A DNA stretch of 64,000 bases, taken from assembly GCF_027213965.1 (NCBI RefSeq), contig NZ_JAPWGX010000001.1:310001-374000 (forward strand), written 5' to 3'. Shown in pieces: positions 6,825-15,482 of the stretch. Below the pieces are notes generated by a model. The model did not search any database. It was given only the letters and a program-made list of their open reading frames with translations, and was not told the origin of the DNA. This DNA comes from Maritalea porphyrae. Its GTDB lineage: Bacteria; Pseudomonadota; Alphaproteobacteria; Rhizobiales; Devosiaceae. Position numbers and translations under genes: made by a program. Position 1 is the stretch's first letter; every line of letters begins with the position of its first letter.

Positions 6825-8141
6825 ATGAAGCTTCGGCAACAACTTGCGTCAAAGTCCGCGATTTTATTTGCGGTTCGCATTGCAGGCGCAGGCACCATAT
6901 TTTTGGCACAAGCGGGCATCGCCCGCCTTTGGGGATCAGCGCAACTCGGTGAATACCTGATTGCAATTGCAACCATCAATCTGTTGGCCATTGTGTTGCC
7001 GTTGGGCATGCAAACAGTTGGCTCCTATTTCGCCGCAGAATATGCAGCAAAGGGTGATGGGCGTGGATTGCGTGCTTTCACAAAACTCGCCTACGGTCTC
7101 ATCCTGTTCCCCGGCATTGCTCTAGCTTATTTGGCGGGGCTCATTGCCCCACTTATTGGTGAAACCGGCACACACCTTGCAGATTTGTGGTTCCCGATCA
7201 GCCTGATGGCCATTGGCTCAGCGGTGTTTTTCGTCAACGCCGGCATTTTGGTTGGTTTAAAGCGCCCATTTGTTGGGTTCTTTGCCGACACAATTTTTCG
7301 ACCAATCCTTGTCGTCTTGTCTCTTTTTCTTGCCTTTGCAATTGCTGCACCGGGAGAGAACATTGTCGTTCTATTGTGGGGACTAGCCCTCTCATATTGT
7401 GTTGTAATTTTTGCGCAGTCGATCATTACTGTACGTCAGCTATGTCGACTGCCAGTGGACGAAAATGCCCCTGCCCCTGATTGGCGTCGCTGGCTCTATT
7501 TTTCGTTACCCTGGATTATCATTACCCTTTCAACCGATTTCTTTTTTGACGCAGACCTGTTGATTTTGGCCAATTTGCTCAGCAAAGAACAAATCGCTGT
7601 GTTTGGCGTGTGCACAAGGATCTTCGTGCTCGCTTCCTACGGCATTACCGCTGTTTACGCTGTTACGATGCCCGGTATGCTTGAGGATGTCACCAAAAAC
7701 GACATGGCCGGATTGGGCGAGAAAATTGGCGATGCCAATTTGCTGGCGACGGGTCTTGCTTTGGTCCTTACTCTCATCATCGCCATTGCAAGCCCGCTTG
7801 TTCTCAGCCTATTTGGCAAAGACTTTTCAGGTGGTTATTGGCCACTTGTGATCTTGTGCACAAGCCTTGTTGTGCGCTCAGCATTTGGTCCTGGCCCGCT
7901 TATTCTTTCCGCACGTAACCGACCCTATGCAAGTTTGCCTGCCGTTGGTGTGGGGTTGGGCACATTGCTTTTGGCCAACTTTATTTTGGTGCCCCTGTGG
8001 GGCCTTGTTGGCGCTGCTTTTGCCGCAATCCTTTCGTATTTGTGCGGCTCCATGATGGTTTGGCACACAACCAAGCGCATCACGGGATCAGACGTTTCTA
8101 TTTGGCCCGCGCTCGCGCGCCTTGTTGCCAGCCGCGCCTAA
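6825..8141 (+). CDS. Oligosaccharide flippase family membrane protein (Wzx/MATE-like)
   Basis: A 438-residue polytopic protein with about 12 hydrophobic spans and the polysaccharide-biosynthesis flippase layout. It opens with a short basic N-terminus and a first helix containing RIAGAGTIFLAQAGIARLWG. A middle segment reads TDFFFDADLLILANLLSKEQIAVFG, typical of the seventh-helix region, and a late PLWGLVGAAFAAILSYLCG helix follows. Such proteins move lipid-linked sugars across the inner membrane. No glycosyltransferases are adjacent, so the cargo is unknown. AGGAACCACCG precedes the ATG, and a small hairpin (6783-6800) lies in its leader. The Nudix gene follows by 19 bases and is probably cotranscribed. 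Confidence 0.8.
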   Translation: MKLRQQLASKSAILFAVRIAGAGTIFLAQAGIARLWGSAQLGEYLIAIATINLLAIVLPLGMQTVGSYFAAEYAAKGDGRGLRAFTKLAYGLILFPGIALAYLAGLIAPLIGETGTHLADLWFPISLMAIGSAVFFVNAGILVGLKRPFVGFFADTIFRPILVVLSLFLAFAIAAPGENIVVLLWGLALSYCVVIFAQSIITVRQLCRLPVDENAPAPDWRRWLYFSLPWIIITLSTDFFFDADLLILANLLSKEQIAVFGVCTRIFVLASYGITAVYAVTMPGMLEDVTKNDMAGLGEKIGDANLLATGLALVLTLIIAIASPLVLSLFGKDFSGGYWPLVILCTSLVVRSAFGPGPLILSARNRPYASLPAVGVGLGTLLLANFILVPLWGLVGAAFAAILSYLCGSMMVWHTTKRITGSDVSIWPALARLVASRA

Positions 8142-8160
8142 GATGTTTTGAAGGTATACT

Positions 8161-8811
8161 ATGCTTGATCACAATAATCGTCCTCAAAAATGGGAAGTCT
8201 TATCCAGTCAAACCCGGGTCAAAGATCAATGGATTGATGTGCGCACAGACAAGTGCCGCGCGGCAAACGGCGACATTTTGGACTATCATGTTTTGACCTA
8301 TAATGATTGGGTGAACGTGGTGCCGTTTGAAGCTGAAACCTGCAAATTGATCATGGTGGACGAATATCGTCACGGCATTGGCGCGCCAGTGCTGGGCCTC
8401 GTTGGTGGCGCTGTTGACAAGGAAGACGGGTTGCAAGCGGAAGAAGCGGCGCGCGCGGCGGCCCTTCGCGAGATGCATGAAGAAACTGGCTTTAGCGCCA
8501 ACAATGCGGTTTTGGCCCTCAAAAGCATGCCCAACCCTGCTTTACAAAACAATTGGGTTTATACTTATGTCGCCTTTGAAGCGACAGACACGGGCGTGCA
8601 AGCATTTGACGAAGGATTGGGCGAGTTTTGTCTTACAGTAAAACGCGAGTTTGTTGATGTTTTACGCGATATCTCAACCGGAAACCTACATATGCAAGCC
8701 ATGCATGTGGCAGCGCTTTGGTCGGCGGCGCAACACATTCTAAAAGCAAATGATCTGCCACGCTCCGCCCACAAATTGCGCGACGACGTGCGCGCGTTTT
8801 TGCTCGGCTAG
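8161..8811 (+). CDS. Nudix hydrolase
   Basis: A 216-residue protein with a Nudix box around residues 83-110: GLVGGAVDKEDG, then AARAAALREMHEETGF, giving the REUxEExGU core with the Glu eight residues earlier. The box's first Gly is displaced by one position. The leading WEVLSSQTRVKDQWIDVRTDKC and DEYRHG segments resemble ADP-sugar pyrophosphatase-like Nudix enzymes, so a nucleotide-sugar substrate is possible. The pairing with a flippase would fit that idea but does not prove it. The gene ends overlapping the convergent nnrU stop by 4 bases. Confidence 0.82.
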   Translation: MLDHNNRPQKWEVLSSQTRVKDQWIDVRTDKCRAANGDILDYHVLTYNDWVNVVPFEAETCKLIMVDEYRHGIGAPVLGLVGGAVDKEDGLQAEEAARAAALREMHEETGFSANNAVLALKSMPNPALQNNWVYTYVAFEATDTGVQAFDEGLGEFCLTVKREFVDVLRDISTGNLHMQAMHVAALWSAAQHILKANDLPRSAHKLRDDVRAFLLG

Positions 8812-9479
8812 AAGTAGGCCAACGGGCTAACGCCAATGAAATGTTCATGACCGAACAAAAGCACAAAGAAAAACAGAATACCTGCCAATACTTCTAGCAA
8901 AAACTTGGGGCTCATAGCGCGCCCTAGGCGATGCGCAATTGGGCCATTGGCAACAGCGCGAAATTCTGCAACCTGCGGCGTGGCCAGCCGCGCTTCAGCC
9001 CGTTTTTGGGCAATTCGCATGCCCAAAGCACTAAACACCAACATGCCGCCAAACAAGATGACGCCGACCACATCTCCGTTGACCAATAAATGAGCGGCTG
9101 CCCAAAACAAAAATCCTAAGATGATGGGGTGACGCACCAGCGCAAGAACCCCTGGATGTTCAATGTCGGTTTCCCCACCACGAAATGATATGGATAGGCT
9201 GTTGGCGCGGGTTGCCCCGGTTGCAAACAGAATACAGGCGACAAACATCATCGCAATTGCAATGCCCACCGTTGCCTTGGTCGTTATCCAAAGCCCGATG
9301 TATGGCGCGTTGAGCGCGGCAACCACGAGCCAAGCCAATAGCCCAAGTGACATAAGCGAATAGACCGTTATATAGGCCTTGCGCCCAAAACGGTTTATGC
9401 CCCAATCACGCAACCCAGTGGCACGCGGCACCATATGCGCCCCAAGAAACGCGATCAGCGCCGCTGCAAAATTTAGCAT
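8808..9479 (-). CDS. NnrU family membrane protein
   Basis: A 223-residue protein with about six transmembrane segments. It has the NnrU/isoprenylcysteine-methyltransferase-like feature LALVRHPIILGFLFWAAAHL near residue 110 and a SALGMRIAQKRAEARL loop afterwards. NnrU proteins are linked to denitrification and nitric-oxide metabolism in some alphaproteobacteria, but no denitrification genes are visible here. Start 9479 is chosen because GAGGGG lies 6 bases upstream; the ATG at 9485 touches that site. It is divergent from rirA. Confidence 0.78.
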   Translation of the reverse strand: MLNFAAALIAFLGAHMVPRATGLRDWGINRFGRKAYITVYSLMSLGLLAWLVVAALNAPYIGLWITTKATVGIAIAMMFVACILFATGATRANSLSISFRGGETDIEHPGVLALVRHPIILGFLFWAAAHLLVNGDVVGVILFGGMLVFSALGMRIAQKRAEARLATPQVAEFRAVANGPIAHRLGRAMSPKFLLEVLAGILFFFVLLFGHEHFIGVSPLAYF

Positions 9480-9596
9480 ATTCATCCCCTCAATAATCGC
9501 GCCAAGACTTTGTTCAAATGCAATCAAAAAGCAATGCGGCATTTCACCTTTTTAATAATGTGTTATAAAGGTGAGAATGGAAGTAGGGATTCATCG

Positions 9597-10070
9597 ATGC
9601 GCCTGACAAAACAATCCAACTATGCGGTTCGTATTTTGATGTATTGCGCAAGCAATGAGGGCTTAAGCCGCATTGCAGATATTGCTGAATTTTACAAAAT
9701 TTCAGAGACGTTTCTGTTCAAAATCTTGCAAGTCCTCAATCGTGGTGGATTTGTTGAAACGGTGCGCGGGCGCCATGGCGGTATCAAACTCAGCCGCCCT
9801 GCCTCAGAAATGAAACTAGGCGAAGTGGTGCGGTCTACTGAAGACAATTTTGCCCTTGCCGAGTGTTTTGAAGGCGGCGACGATATCAATTGTCCCCTCA
9901 CCGGCACCTGCGGCCTCAACCACGCGCTACACCGCGCCTTGGTGGCGTTTTTGAACGTGTTGGATGAATATACAATCGAAGATCTGACCGACAACCGCCG
10001 CAACATCAATGTGCTTTTGCAACTCGAAATTGCCATGCGCGACACGCCGAAAAAAGTAGCTGACGCGTAG
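9597..10070 (+). CDS. rirA: Rrf2-family iron-responsive regulator RirA
   Basis: A 157-residue winged-helix Rrf2 protein. The start MRLTKQSNYAVRILMYCA and the TEDNFALAECFE segment are characteristic of rhizobial RirA. Three cysteines near residues 91-106 (AECFEGGDDINC...GTC) form the cluster-binding set. RirA holds an Fe-S cluster and represses iron-uptake genes when iron is sufficient. The NsrR alternative is less likely because the flanking residues follow RirA. The gene starts at 9597; a longer upstream frame has no ribosome-binding support. No siderophore or iron-transport genes are adjacent, so its targets lie elsewhere. Confidence 0.85.
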   Translation: MRLTKQSNYAVRILMYCASNEGLSRIADIAEFYKISETFLFKILQVLNRGGFVETVRGRHGGIKLSRPASEMKLGEVVRSTEDNFALAECFEGGDDINCPLTGTCGLNHALHRALVAFLNVLDEYTIEDLTDNRRNINVLLQLEIAMRDTPKKVADA

Positions 10071-10147
10071 GGCTTGACGCACGCCCCTTACTCAGTTCAT
10101 CTATCCGCATATTTTATGTGATTTTTGGCAGTGCGCAGTTTCCGCTT

Positions 10148-10495
10148 ATGTGTTTTGAAGAAAAATACCAAAAAGCAATCAAAGAGCTCGAGGCTTCGGG
10201 CATCTGGAAATCATCTTATAATCCGCCGTTGACGCGCGCCTTAAATGCGCTTGGTTTCAAAGCTCGACCACCTCACTATGTCTCCCCTTTGAAACTGGCC
10301 GCAGTATTTGGTTTTAGTTTCGGAATGATATGGGGCATTTTCATGTGGGTCGCCTTGTGGCGCTTCATGAATCTTACTCCACCTTTAGCTGTTTCGAGCA
10401 GCATATTCGCTGGTTTCCTCTTCGGGGCAATCATGAGCGCTTGGACGCGTTTTGTTGCCAAAAGAAAGAAGCTCTCACACTGGGATGATCTTTAG
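10148..10495 (+). CDS. DUF6404 family membrane protein, copy 1
   Basis: About 115 residues. The N-terminal cytoplasmic helix (MCFEEKYQKAIKELEASGIW) leads to a KSSYNPPLTRALNALGFKARPPHY segment and then two transmembrane helices, ending KKLSHWDDL. The pattern fits the DUF6404 family of small two-helix proteins of unknown function. An upstream GTG at 10118 would add ten residues without a better ribosome-binding site, so ATG 10148 is preferred. It is followed 2 bases later by a related copy. Confidence 0.7.
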   Translation: MCFEEKYQKAIKELEASGIWKSSYNPPLTRALNALGFKARPPHYVSPLKLAAVFGFSFGMIWGIFMWVALWRFMNLTPPLAVSSSIFAGFLFGAIMSAWTRFVAKRKKLSHWDDL

Positions 10496-10497
10496 GC

Positions 10498-10860
10498 ATG
10501 AGTAGTTTTGAGGAGAAGTATGATCGCGCAAACACCGAATGCTTTGAAAAAGGCGTCTGGATGTTTCGCGACGGAAAGCCAATTGAGTGGGATAGACCTA
10601 TTTGGCGCTTTACCGCATATACGAAGATGAGACACCCGCTCTATCTCCCCTTTTTGACGAACTTTATAGCAATTTTTGCGTATATGGTTCCAACGGTGAT
10701 ACTTGTGAAACTCGCATTTGGTTGGGAGTTCGCAGAATTGGTGACGCCCGAAATCTATTGGGCAGCGGCCAAACAATCTCTCGCGTTTGCGCTACTCTTC
10801 GCGGGGTTCATATCTTGGGAGAAGCACCGCAAAAACCTTTCACGGTGGGAGGATTTGTAG
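10498..10860 (+). CDS. DUF6404 family membrane protein, copy 2
   Basis: A 120-residue paralogue of the preceding gene. It has the same opening (SSFEEKYDRANTECFEKGVW), a central RPIWRFTAYTKMRHPLY segment replacing PPLTRALNALGF, two hydrophobic spans and a matching HRKNLSRWEDL end. The two-base gap implies one mRNA and a local duplication followed by divergence. Function is unknown; the paired topology suggests they might form a heteromeric membrane complex, which is inference only. Confidence 0.7.
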   Translation: MSSFEEKYDRANTECFEKGVWMFRDGKPIEWDRPIWRFTAYTKMRHPLYLPFLTNFIAIFAYMVPTVILVKLAFGWEFAELVTPEIYWAAAKQSLAFALLFAGFISWEKHRKNLSRWEDL

Positions 10861-10886
10861 TCTGCCATCCATTCCTCCCACAACCG

Positions 10887-10988
10887 TCATCCTCGCGAAT
10901 GCGGGGATCCAAGCATGACGATCCAAAACAACAAGTGTTTAACTTTGCCCAAACGCTGCTTGGTTCCCAGGATCAAGCCCGAGGATGA
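10887..10988. repeat. Intergenic palindromic (REP/RPE-like) element
   Basis: ATCCTCGC-GAAT-GCGGGGAT forms a hairpin at 10889-10908 with one mismatch. Outer arms TCATCCTCG (10887) and CGAGGATGA (10980-10988) are about 85 bp apart. The text resembles the CATCCTCGC...GCGAGGATCC palindromes scattered in rhizobial intergenic DNA. Only one copy was seen in this window. Confidence 0.5.
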
Positions 10989-10999
10989 ACAGGGAGCAA

Positions 11000-12034
11000 C
11001 TATGCGCCCTGCATCGGCCACGTATCGCTCAGTCGATAACCTTCAGGCCAAGGGTCGGAAGGGTCGAGCATGTGCTGGTGTGTGCCGGTGATCCAGGCGC
11101 GGCCATTGATACGGGGCAAGATCGCGTCGCGGTTGCCGCAGGTGGTGACTTCTGCAATATCGCAATTGAACTGAGACCCTGTAATTGAGGTGGCGATATA
11201 TTTATCGCGCGCACCCATTTCGCCTCTTGCCAGCATCAGCGCCATGCGGGCGGAACAGCCGGTGCCAGTGGGTGATCGGTCGATTTTGCCCGGGCGGATG
11301 GCCACAGCGTTCGCGCCTGTTAGGGTGTCGCCTTTGCGAGCGATTGGCCCCATGAATTGGCAGAATGAAATGTGATCCCAATCCGCATTTTCGGGATGGG
11401 TGAAGCCAAACTGCTCGTTTGCGGCTGCGGTGATGCGCATGCCCAATTCGGCGATTGCGCGCGCGTTTTCGGGCTTAATCTCAACGCCCAGCGCCGCAGC
11501 GTCCACCATCACAAAACTATCGCCGCCATAGGCTGTGTCGACGATAATTTCGCCTAAACCTTCAACTTGCAAAGGCACTTGCAATTGATCGACAAAGCTT
11601 TTGACGTTGGTGACGGAGATGCTTTGGGCTTTGCCGTCTTTGCATTGGGCGACCACATTGATCAGTCCACCCGGCGCTTCCAGCGTGAGGTGCGTTTCAG
11701 GTTCGGTCATCGGCAAAATGCCGCTATCGAGCAATACCGTCGACACGCAGATTGAGTTGGACCCCGACATGGGCGGCGTGTCTGCCGGTTCCATGATGAT
11801 GAAGCCCATTTGGGCTTTTGGGTTCTTTGGCGGCACCAACAGGTTCACGTGGCGGAACACGCCGCCGCGTGGTTCGTTGAGCATGAAATTACGCAATGTC
11901 TCATCTTGTTCGATGAATTTCCTTTGCTCCCACAAGGTATCGCCCGGTGGCGGTGCAACGCCTCCAACGATCACGTCGCCCACCTCGCCTTCGGCGTGGC
12001 AGGACACGACATGGATGGTTTTGCTTGTTCTCAT
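11000..12034 (-). CDS. Proline racemase family protein, probable trans-3-hydroxy-L-proline dehydratase
   Basis: A 344-residue proline-racemase-fold protein in which both catalytic Cys positions are changed: MSGSNS places Ser90 where 4-hydroxyproline epimerase has Cys, and DRSPTGTGC places Thr256 at the second site. Loss of the Cys pair argues against 1,1-proton-transfer racemisation. It fits the dehydratase branch that converts trans-3-hydroxy-L-proline to pyrroline-2-carboxylate. It is the last gene of the hydroxyproline unit, and its ATG overlaps the stop of the enolase-superfamily gene (TAATG). A Ser/Thr epimerase of another hydroxyproline isomer is the main alternative. No pyrroline-2-carboxylate reductase is adjacent. 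Confidence 0.75.
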   Translation of the reverse strand: MRTSKTIHVVSCHAEGEVGDVIVGGVAPPPGDTLWEQRKFIEQDETLRNFMLNEPRGGVFRHVNLLVPPKNPKAQMGFIIMEPADTPPMSGSNSICVSTVLLDSGILPMTEPETHLTLEAPGGLINVVAQCKDGKAQSISVTNVKSFVDQLQVPLQVEGLGEIIVDTAYGGDSFVMVDAAALGVEIKPENARAIAELGMRITAAANEQFGFTHPENADWDHISFCQFMGPIARKGDTLTGANAVAIRPGKIDRSPTGTGCSARMALMLARGEMGARDKYIATSITGSQFNCDIAEVTTCGNRDAILPRINGRAWITGTHQHMLDPSDPWPEGYRLSDTWPMQGA

Positions 12035-13143
12035 TATACCAAACTCACCTCAAACTCAGGCTCACCGAGCACATCAAAATCTGGCTCAATGCCAAGACCC
12101 GGCGCATCGCTCGCAGACATGAAGCCATCAACTCGTTTTGGCGCACCTGCCGCAAAATCTACCGTACCATAGGAATTAAAGTCCGTCGCTGAGAAGGAAA
12201 AGGCCTCAGGGGTCGAAGCTGCCAGATGGGCGATGGTTGCGGTCACAATGTCACCTCCCCATGTGTCTTCAATGGTCATGGCCAGGCCAGCATTTACGCA
12301 CATATCGCGCATCAGGCGGGCTTTGGTTAGGCCACCAACTTTTGAAATCTTGAGGTTGATCGCGTCCATTGCATCGTCGGCCAAGCCTTTGCGCAACATG
12401 GCGTCATCGGTGATGTTCTCGTCCATGATAAAGGGCCGTGCGGTGCGGCGGCGGATCGACAAGCACTCTTCGTAGGTCATGCAGGGCTGTTCAATATAGA
12501 CATCGAGATGGGAAACCGCAGCAACAACTCGCGCTGCTTCGTGGCGGTTCCAGCCTGTGTTGGCGTCAGCCACCAACACTTCGCCATTGTCCAGCACTTC
12601 GCGTGTGGCGTGAATGCGAGCGATATCATCGTTCGCATCGCCGCCGACTTTGAGCTGAAACTTGGTGTAACCTTCTTTGCGATAGCCATCGATCTTTTTG
12701 GCCATCACGTCTGGATCTTCTTGGCTGATTGCCCGGTAAAGTGCAACTTTGTCTTGCTGTTTGCCACCTAGCAAAGTGTAAACGGGCAAGCCCGTCGCTT
12801 TGCCCAAGATGTCCCAGCAGGCAATATCGATTGGCGCTTTGGCGTAAGGGTGGCCGCGCAGTCCCTCGTCCATGGCTTTGTTGACCACATTCAAATCACG
12901 CGGATCAAGCCCGATCACGTGCTGCGCGAGTTCTTGCAAACCGGTGCGAACGCCCAAGGCATAGCTTGGCAAATAGGCAGAGCCCAGCGGGCAACATTCT
13001 GCATAGCCTGTAATGCCCTCATCTGTTTCAAGCGCAAGCACTGTTGAATCAAAGACTTCGATGAAATTGCCGTTGGACCAATTGTAACGGCCCTCACGTA
13101 AAGGAAGGTCGATTTGATAGACTCGTAGCGCTGTGATTTTCAT
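12034..13143 (-). CDS. Enolase superfamily (mandelate racemase/muconate lactonizing group) enzyme, hydroxyproline-related
   Basis: A 369-residue enolase-superfamily protein with an N-terminal capping domain and a TIM barrel. Likely acid/base lysines are Lys165 (FQLKVGG) and Lys265 (NLKISKVGG). Metal ligands are Asp193 (VADANTGW), Glu218 (YIEQP) and Asp241/Glu242 (IMDEN). The EDTWGGDIV element resembles 4-hydroxyproline-betaine 2-epimerase (HpbD). The other precedent in hydroxyproline clusters is cis-3-hydroxy-L-proline dehydratase. GGAGGAAACATC fixes the start at 13143. Its place between two proline-racemase-family genes supports a role on a hydroxyproline isomer or betaine. The exact substrate is unresolved. 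Confidence 0.75.
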   Translation of the reverse strand: MKITALRVYQIDLPLREGRYNWSNGNFIEVFDSTVLALETDEGITGYAECCPLGSAYLPSYALGVRTGLQELAQHVIGLDPRDLNVVNKAMDEGLRGHPYAKAPIDIACWDILGKATGLPVYTLLGGKQQDKVALYRAISQEDPDVMAKKIDGYRKEGYTKFQLKVGGDANDDIARIHATREVLDNGEVLVADANTGWNRHEAARVVAAVSHLDVYIEQPCMTYEECLSIRRRTARPFIMDENITDDAMLRKGLADDAMDAINLKISKVGGLTKARLMRDMCVNAGLAMTIEDTWGGDIVTATIAHLAASTPEAFSFSATDFNSYGTVDFAAGAPKRVDGFMSASDAPGLGIEPDFDVLGEPEFEVSLV

Positions 13144-13168
13144 GATGTTTCCTCCCGAGGGAAAGTCA

Positions 13169-14170
13169 TTAAGGCAGAATAAAGCCGTGTTTAAAGGGGT
13201 CGCGATCATCTACATAAATTGTATTGTCGCCTGTTTTGCGTGCCCAGCCACCAATGGATGGGATAATCGCATCACGGTCGCCAACTTTTGTCGCCGCTTC
13301 GACACGGCCACGGAAAAGCGATCCAATAATGCTTTCGTGGATGAAATCTTCGCCCACTTTTAAATCCCCCATCGCCGCCCAATGGGCCATGCGCGCGGAG
13401 GTGCCTGTGCCACAAGGCGAGCGGTCAATTGCTTTGTCGCCGTAAAATACTGCGTTGCGGGCAGACGCTTCTGGGTCACGCGCAGCGCCGGTCCACAAAA
13501 TATGGCTCAGGCCATTGATTGCGGGGTGTTCTGGGTGTTGAAACTCATACTTTTGATTCAATGCTGCGCGCAGCTTTGGCGACCAACGGATCAAATCGAG
13601 TGAGGATAGGCCTTCGATATCATTGAAGTTTTCTTGCGGTTCCACAATCGCATAAAAGTTACCGCCATAGGCCACATCAACTTTTATCGTGCCCAGGTCT
13701 GGCACATCAGCGGTCATGCCCGTTGCGTAGAGGAAGCTCGCCACATTGGTAATGCGCACTTCTTCGACAAATCCATCTACCATGGTGTATTCAGCTTTGA
13801 TGCGCCCCGCAGGTGCGTCTAGATAAAGCACACCCGGCTCTTTTGGTGTCACCAAACCTTCTTCGATCGCCATGGTCACCGTGCCGATGGTGCCGTGCCC
13901 ACACATGGGCAAGCAACCCGATGTTTCGATGAACAGAATGGCAATGTCGCAATCATCACGCGTGGACGGATAAAGGATAGATCCGGACATAACGTCATGG
14001 CCACGTGGCTCAAACATGAGCGCAGTGCGCACCCAATCATATTCGGCCAAAAAGTGCGCGCGCTTTTCAAGCATGTTCGCGCCTTTTAGCTCAGGCCCAC
14101 CTTCTGCCACCAACCGCACAGGGTTGCCACAGGTATGTCCATCAATGCACTTAAATGTATGTTTCGCCAT
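13169..14170 (-). CDS. 4-hydroxyproline 2-epimerase
   Basis: A 333-residue proline racemase superfamily enzyme with the full two-Cys active site: PMCGHGTIG (Cys90) and [12 protein letters not shown] (Cys253). The N-terminal [14 protein letters not shown] is typical of hydroxyproline epimerases (HypRE/LhpA). It converts trans-4-hydroxy-L-proline to cis-4-hydroxy-D-proline in the cytosol, the first catabolic step. TTAGGA precedes the ATG. The upstream D-amino-acid dehydrogenase gene ends 8 bases before it, so the product would pass directly to the next enzyme of the same operon. Confidence 0.9.
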   Translation of the reverse strand: MAKHTFKCIDGHTCGNPVRLVAEGGPELKGANMLEKRAHFLAEYDWVRTALMFEPRGHDVMSGSILYPSTRDDCDIAILFIETSGCLPMCGHGTIGTVTMAIEEGLVTPKEPGVLYLDAPAGRIKAEYTMVDGFVEEVRITNVASFLYATGMTADVPDLGTIKVDVAYGGNFYAIVEPQENFNDIEGLSSLDLIRWSPKLRAALNQKYEFQHPEHPAINGLSHILWTGAARDPEASARNAVFYGDKAIDRSPCGTGTSARMAHWAAMGDLKVGEDFIHESIIGSLFRGRVEAATKVGDRDAIIPSIGGWARKTGDNTIYVDDRDPFKHGFILP

Positions 14171-14178
14171 GTTGGTTC

Positions 14179-15423
14179 CTAAAAGCGAGACGGGTTGAAC
14201 GGGGTCATATTTATCGTTGGGGTGCGCCCTGCCACCAGATCAGCAACAAGCTTTGCGGTGGCCAAACTCTGGGTCAGACCCAAGTGGCCGTGACCAAATG
14301 CATAAGTGATTTTGGTGCTGGCGGATGCATGGCCGATGGCGGGCAACGTGTCGGGCAGTGAGGGGCGAAAGCCCATCCATTGGGTGCCGCCGGTGGTGCT
14401 CAAATCGGGCAAAAACTTCTTGGCTTTTTGCAGCATTATTTCTGAGCGCTTGTAGTTTGGTTCCGCTTCCAAGCCAGCAAATTCCACCGCACCGCCCACA
14501 CGAATACCGGTGGAAAGCGGAGTCATAACAAAGCCGTGGCTGCCAAACATCAATTGCCGCTTGAGGTCGAACGAATCCACTGGCAGCGTGGTGTTGTAAC
14601 CGCGCTCGGTCTCTAATGGAATCTTATCGCCCAGCTTTTCGGTCAATCGATGTGACCAAGCACCAGCTGCGATGATGAGATTGTTGCCTTTGAGTTTTTG
14701 GCCATCAGCCAGCGTTATTTCGCCAGCGGAATTGGTGTCTACAACTTCGCCTTCAATCAATTCTCCCCCATCAGAGCGCACCATATCCCAAACAGACATG
14801 GCCCAGAGATAGGGATCATTTACCGTCTGCCAACTGGGCAAAAAGGTGGCGCTTTTGATATGCGGCGAAAGGCCGGGTTGCAGCTCAGCCAGTTCGTCGC
14901 CTTTTACGTGGCGAAATGGAATGCCATGCTCTTGTCGGGTTCTGTCGTTTTCAGCGTTGGCCTTTGCGTCCGCCTCAGTCTCATAAAGATGCAGCGCGCC
15001 ATCGGAGCGGATTTGATTGCCCATTTTAGGCATTTGCGAAATCTTTGCAATTTCAGCTCGGGCCAGGTTCATCATCTCAGCTTGTGCTTCAACGGAACGG
15101 GCATATTGGTCCGGCCAGCTGGCGCGGAAAAACTTGAGCAGAAATGGTGTTATTTTTGGCAAATAGGAAGTGCGAATACTGAGCGGGCCAAGCGGGTCTA
15201 TCAACCATTTAGGTGCTTTAAGCAACATGCCCGGCGACGCCAACGGCAGGAGGTCGGTCACCGCAAATGCGGCGGCATTGCCATAGCTTGCTTCTTGAGC
15301 AATGCCTTTGCGGTCAACCAGCGTGACCTTGCGGCCTTCATTTTGCAAATAGTGCGCGATCGAAAGACCGATGATCCCGGCCCCGACAATAATCACATCA
15401 TGTAGCGCATCAGCTTTGGACAT
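14179..15423 (-). CDS. FAD-dependent D-amino-acid dehydrogenase, probable cis-4-hydroxy-D-proline dehydrogenase
   Basis: A 414-residue DAO-family flavoprotein. It has an N-terminal dinucleotide fold (VIIVGAGIIGLSIAHYL, about residues 10-26), a central ERGYNTTLP strand and a C-terminal GHGHLGLTQSLATAK FAD-binding segment. It resembles DadA and the single-subunit HypO/LhpB-type enzymes that oxidise cis-4-hydroxy-D-proline to pyrroline-4-hydroxy-2-carboxylate and pass electrons to the respiratory chain. AGGTGATCCT precedes the start. It lies directly downstream of the 2-oxoglutarate semialdehyde dehydrogenase gene, with a strong intercistronic hairpin between them. Confidence 0.85.
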   Translation of the reverse strand: MSKADALHDVIIVGAGIIGLSIAHYLQNEGRKVTLVDRKGIAQEASYGNAAAFAVTDLLPLASPGMLLKAPKWLIDPLGPLSIRTSYLPKITPFLLKFFRASWPDQYARSVEAQAEMMNLARAEIAKISQMPKMGNQIRSDGALHLYETEADAKANAENDRTRQEHGIPFRHVKGDELAELQPGLSPHIKSATFLPSWQTVNDPYLWAMSVWDMVRSDGGELIEGEVVDTNSAGEITLADGQKLKGNNLIIAAGAWSHRLTEKLGDKIPLETERGYNTTLPVDSFDLKRQLMFGSHGFVMTPLSTGIRVGGAVEFAGLEAEPNYKRSEIMLQKAKKFLPDLSTTGGTQWMGFRPSLPDTLPAIGHASASTKITYAFGHGHLGLTQSLATAKLVADLVAGRTPTINMTPFNPSRF

Positions 15424-15450
15424 AGGATCACCTGATCAAAAGGGAGGACA

Positions 15451-15470
15451 CCCGGCGGCAAACCGCCGGG
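15451..15470. other. Intercistronic GC-rich hairpin
   Basis: A perfect stem CCCGGCGG / CCGCCGGG with a CAAA loop sits between the aldehyde dehydrogenase stop and the D-amino-acid dehydrogenase start. There is no long T-run on the minus strand. It may tune or protect the operon mRNA rather than end it. Confidence 0.6.
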
Positions 15471-15482
15471 CGCAACTGTTGG

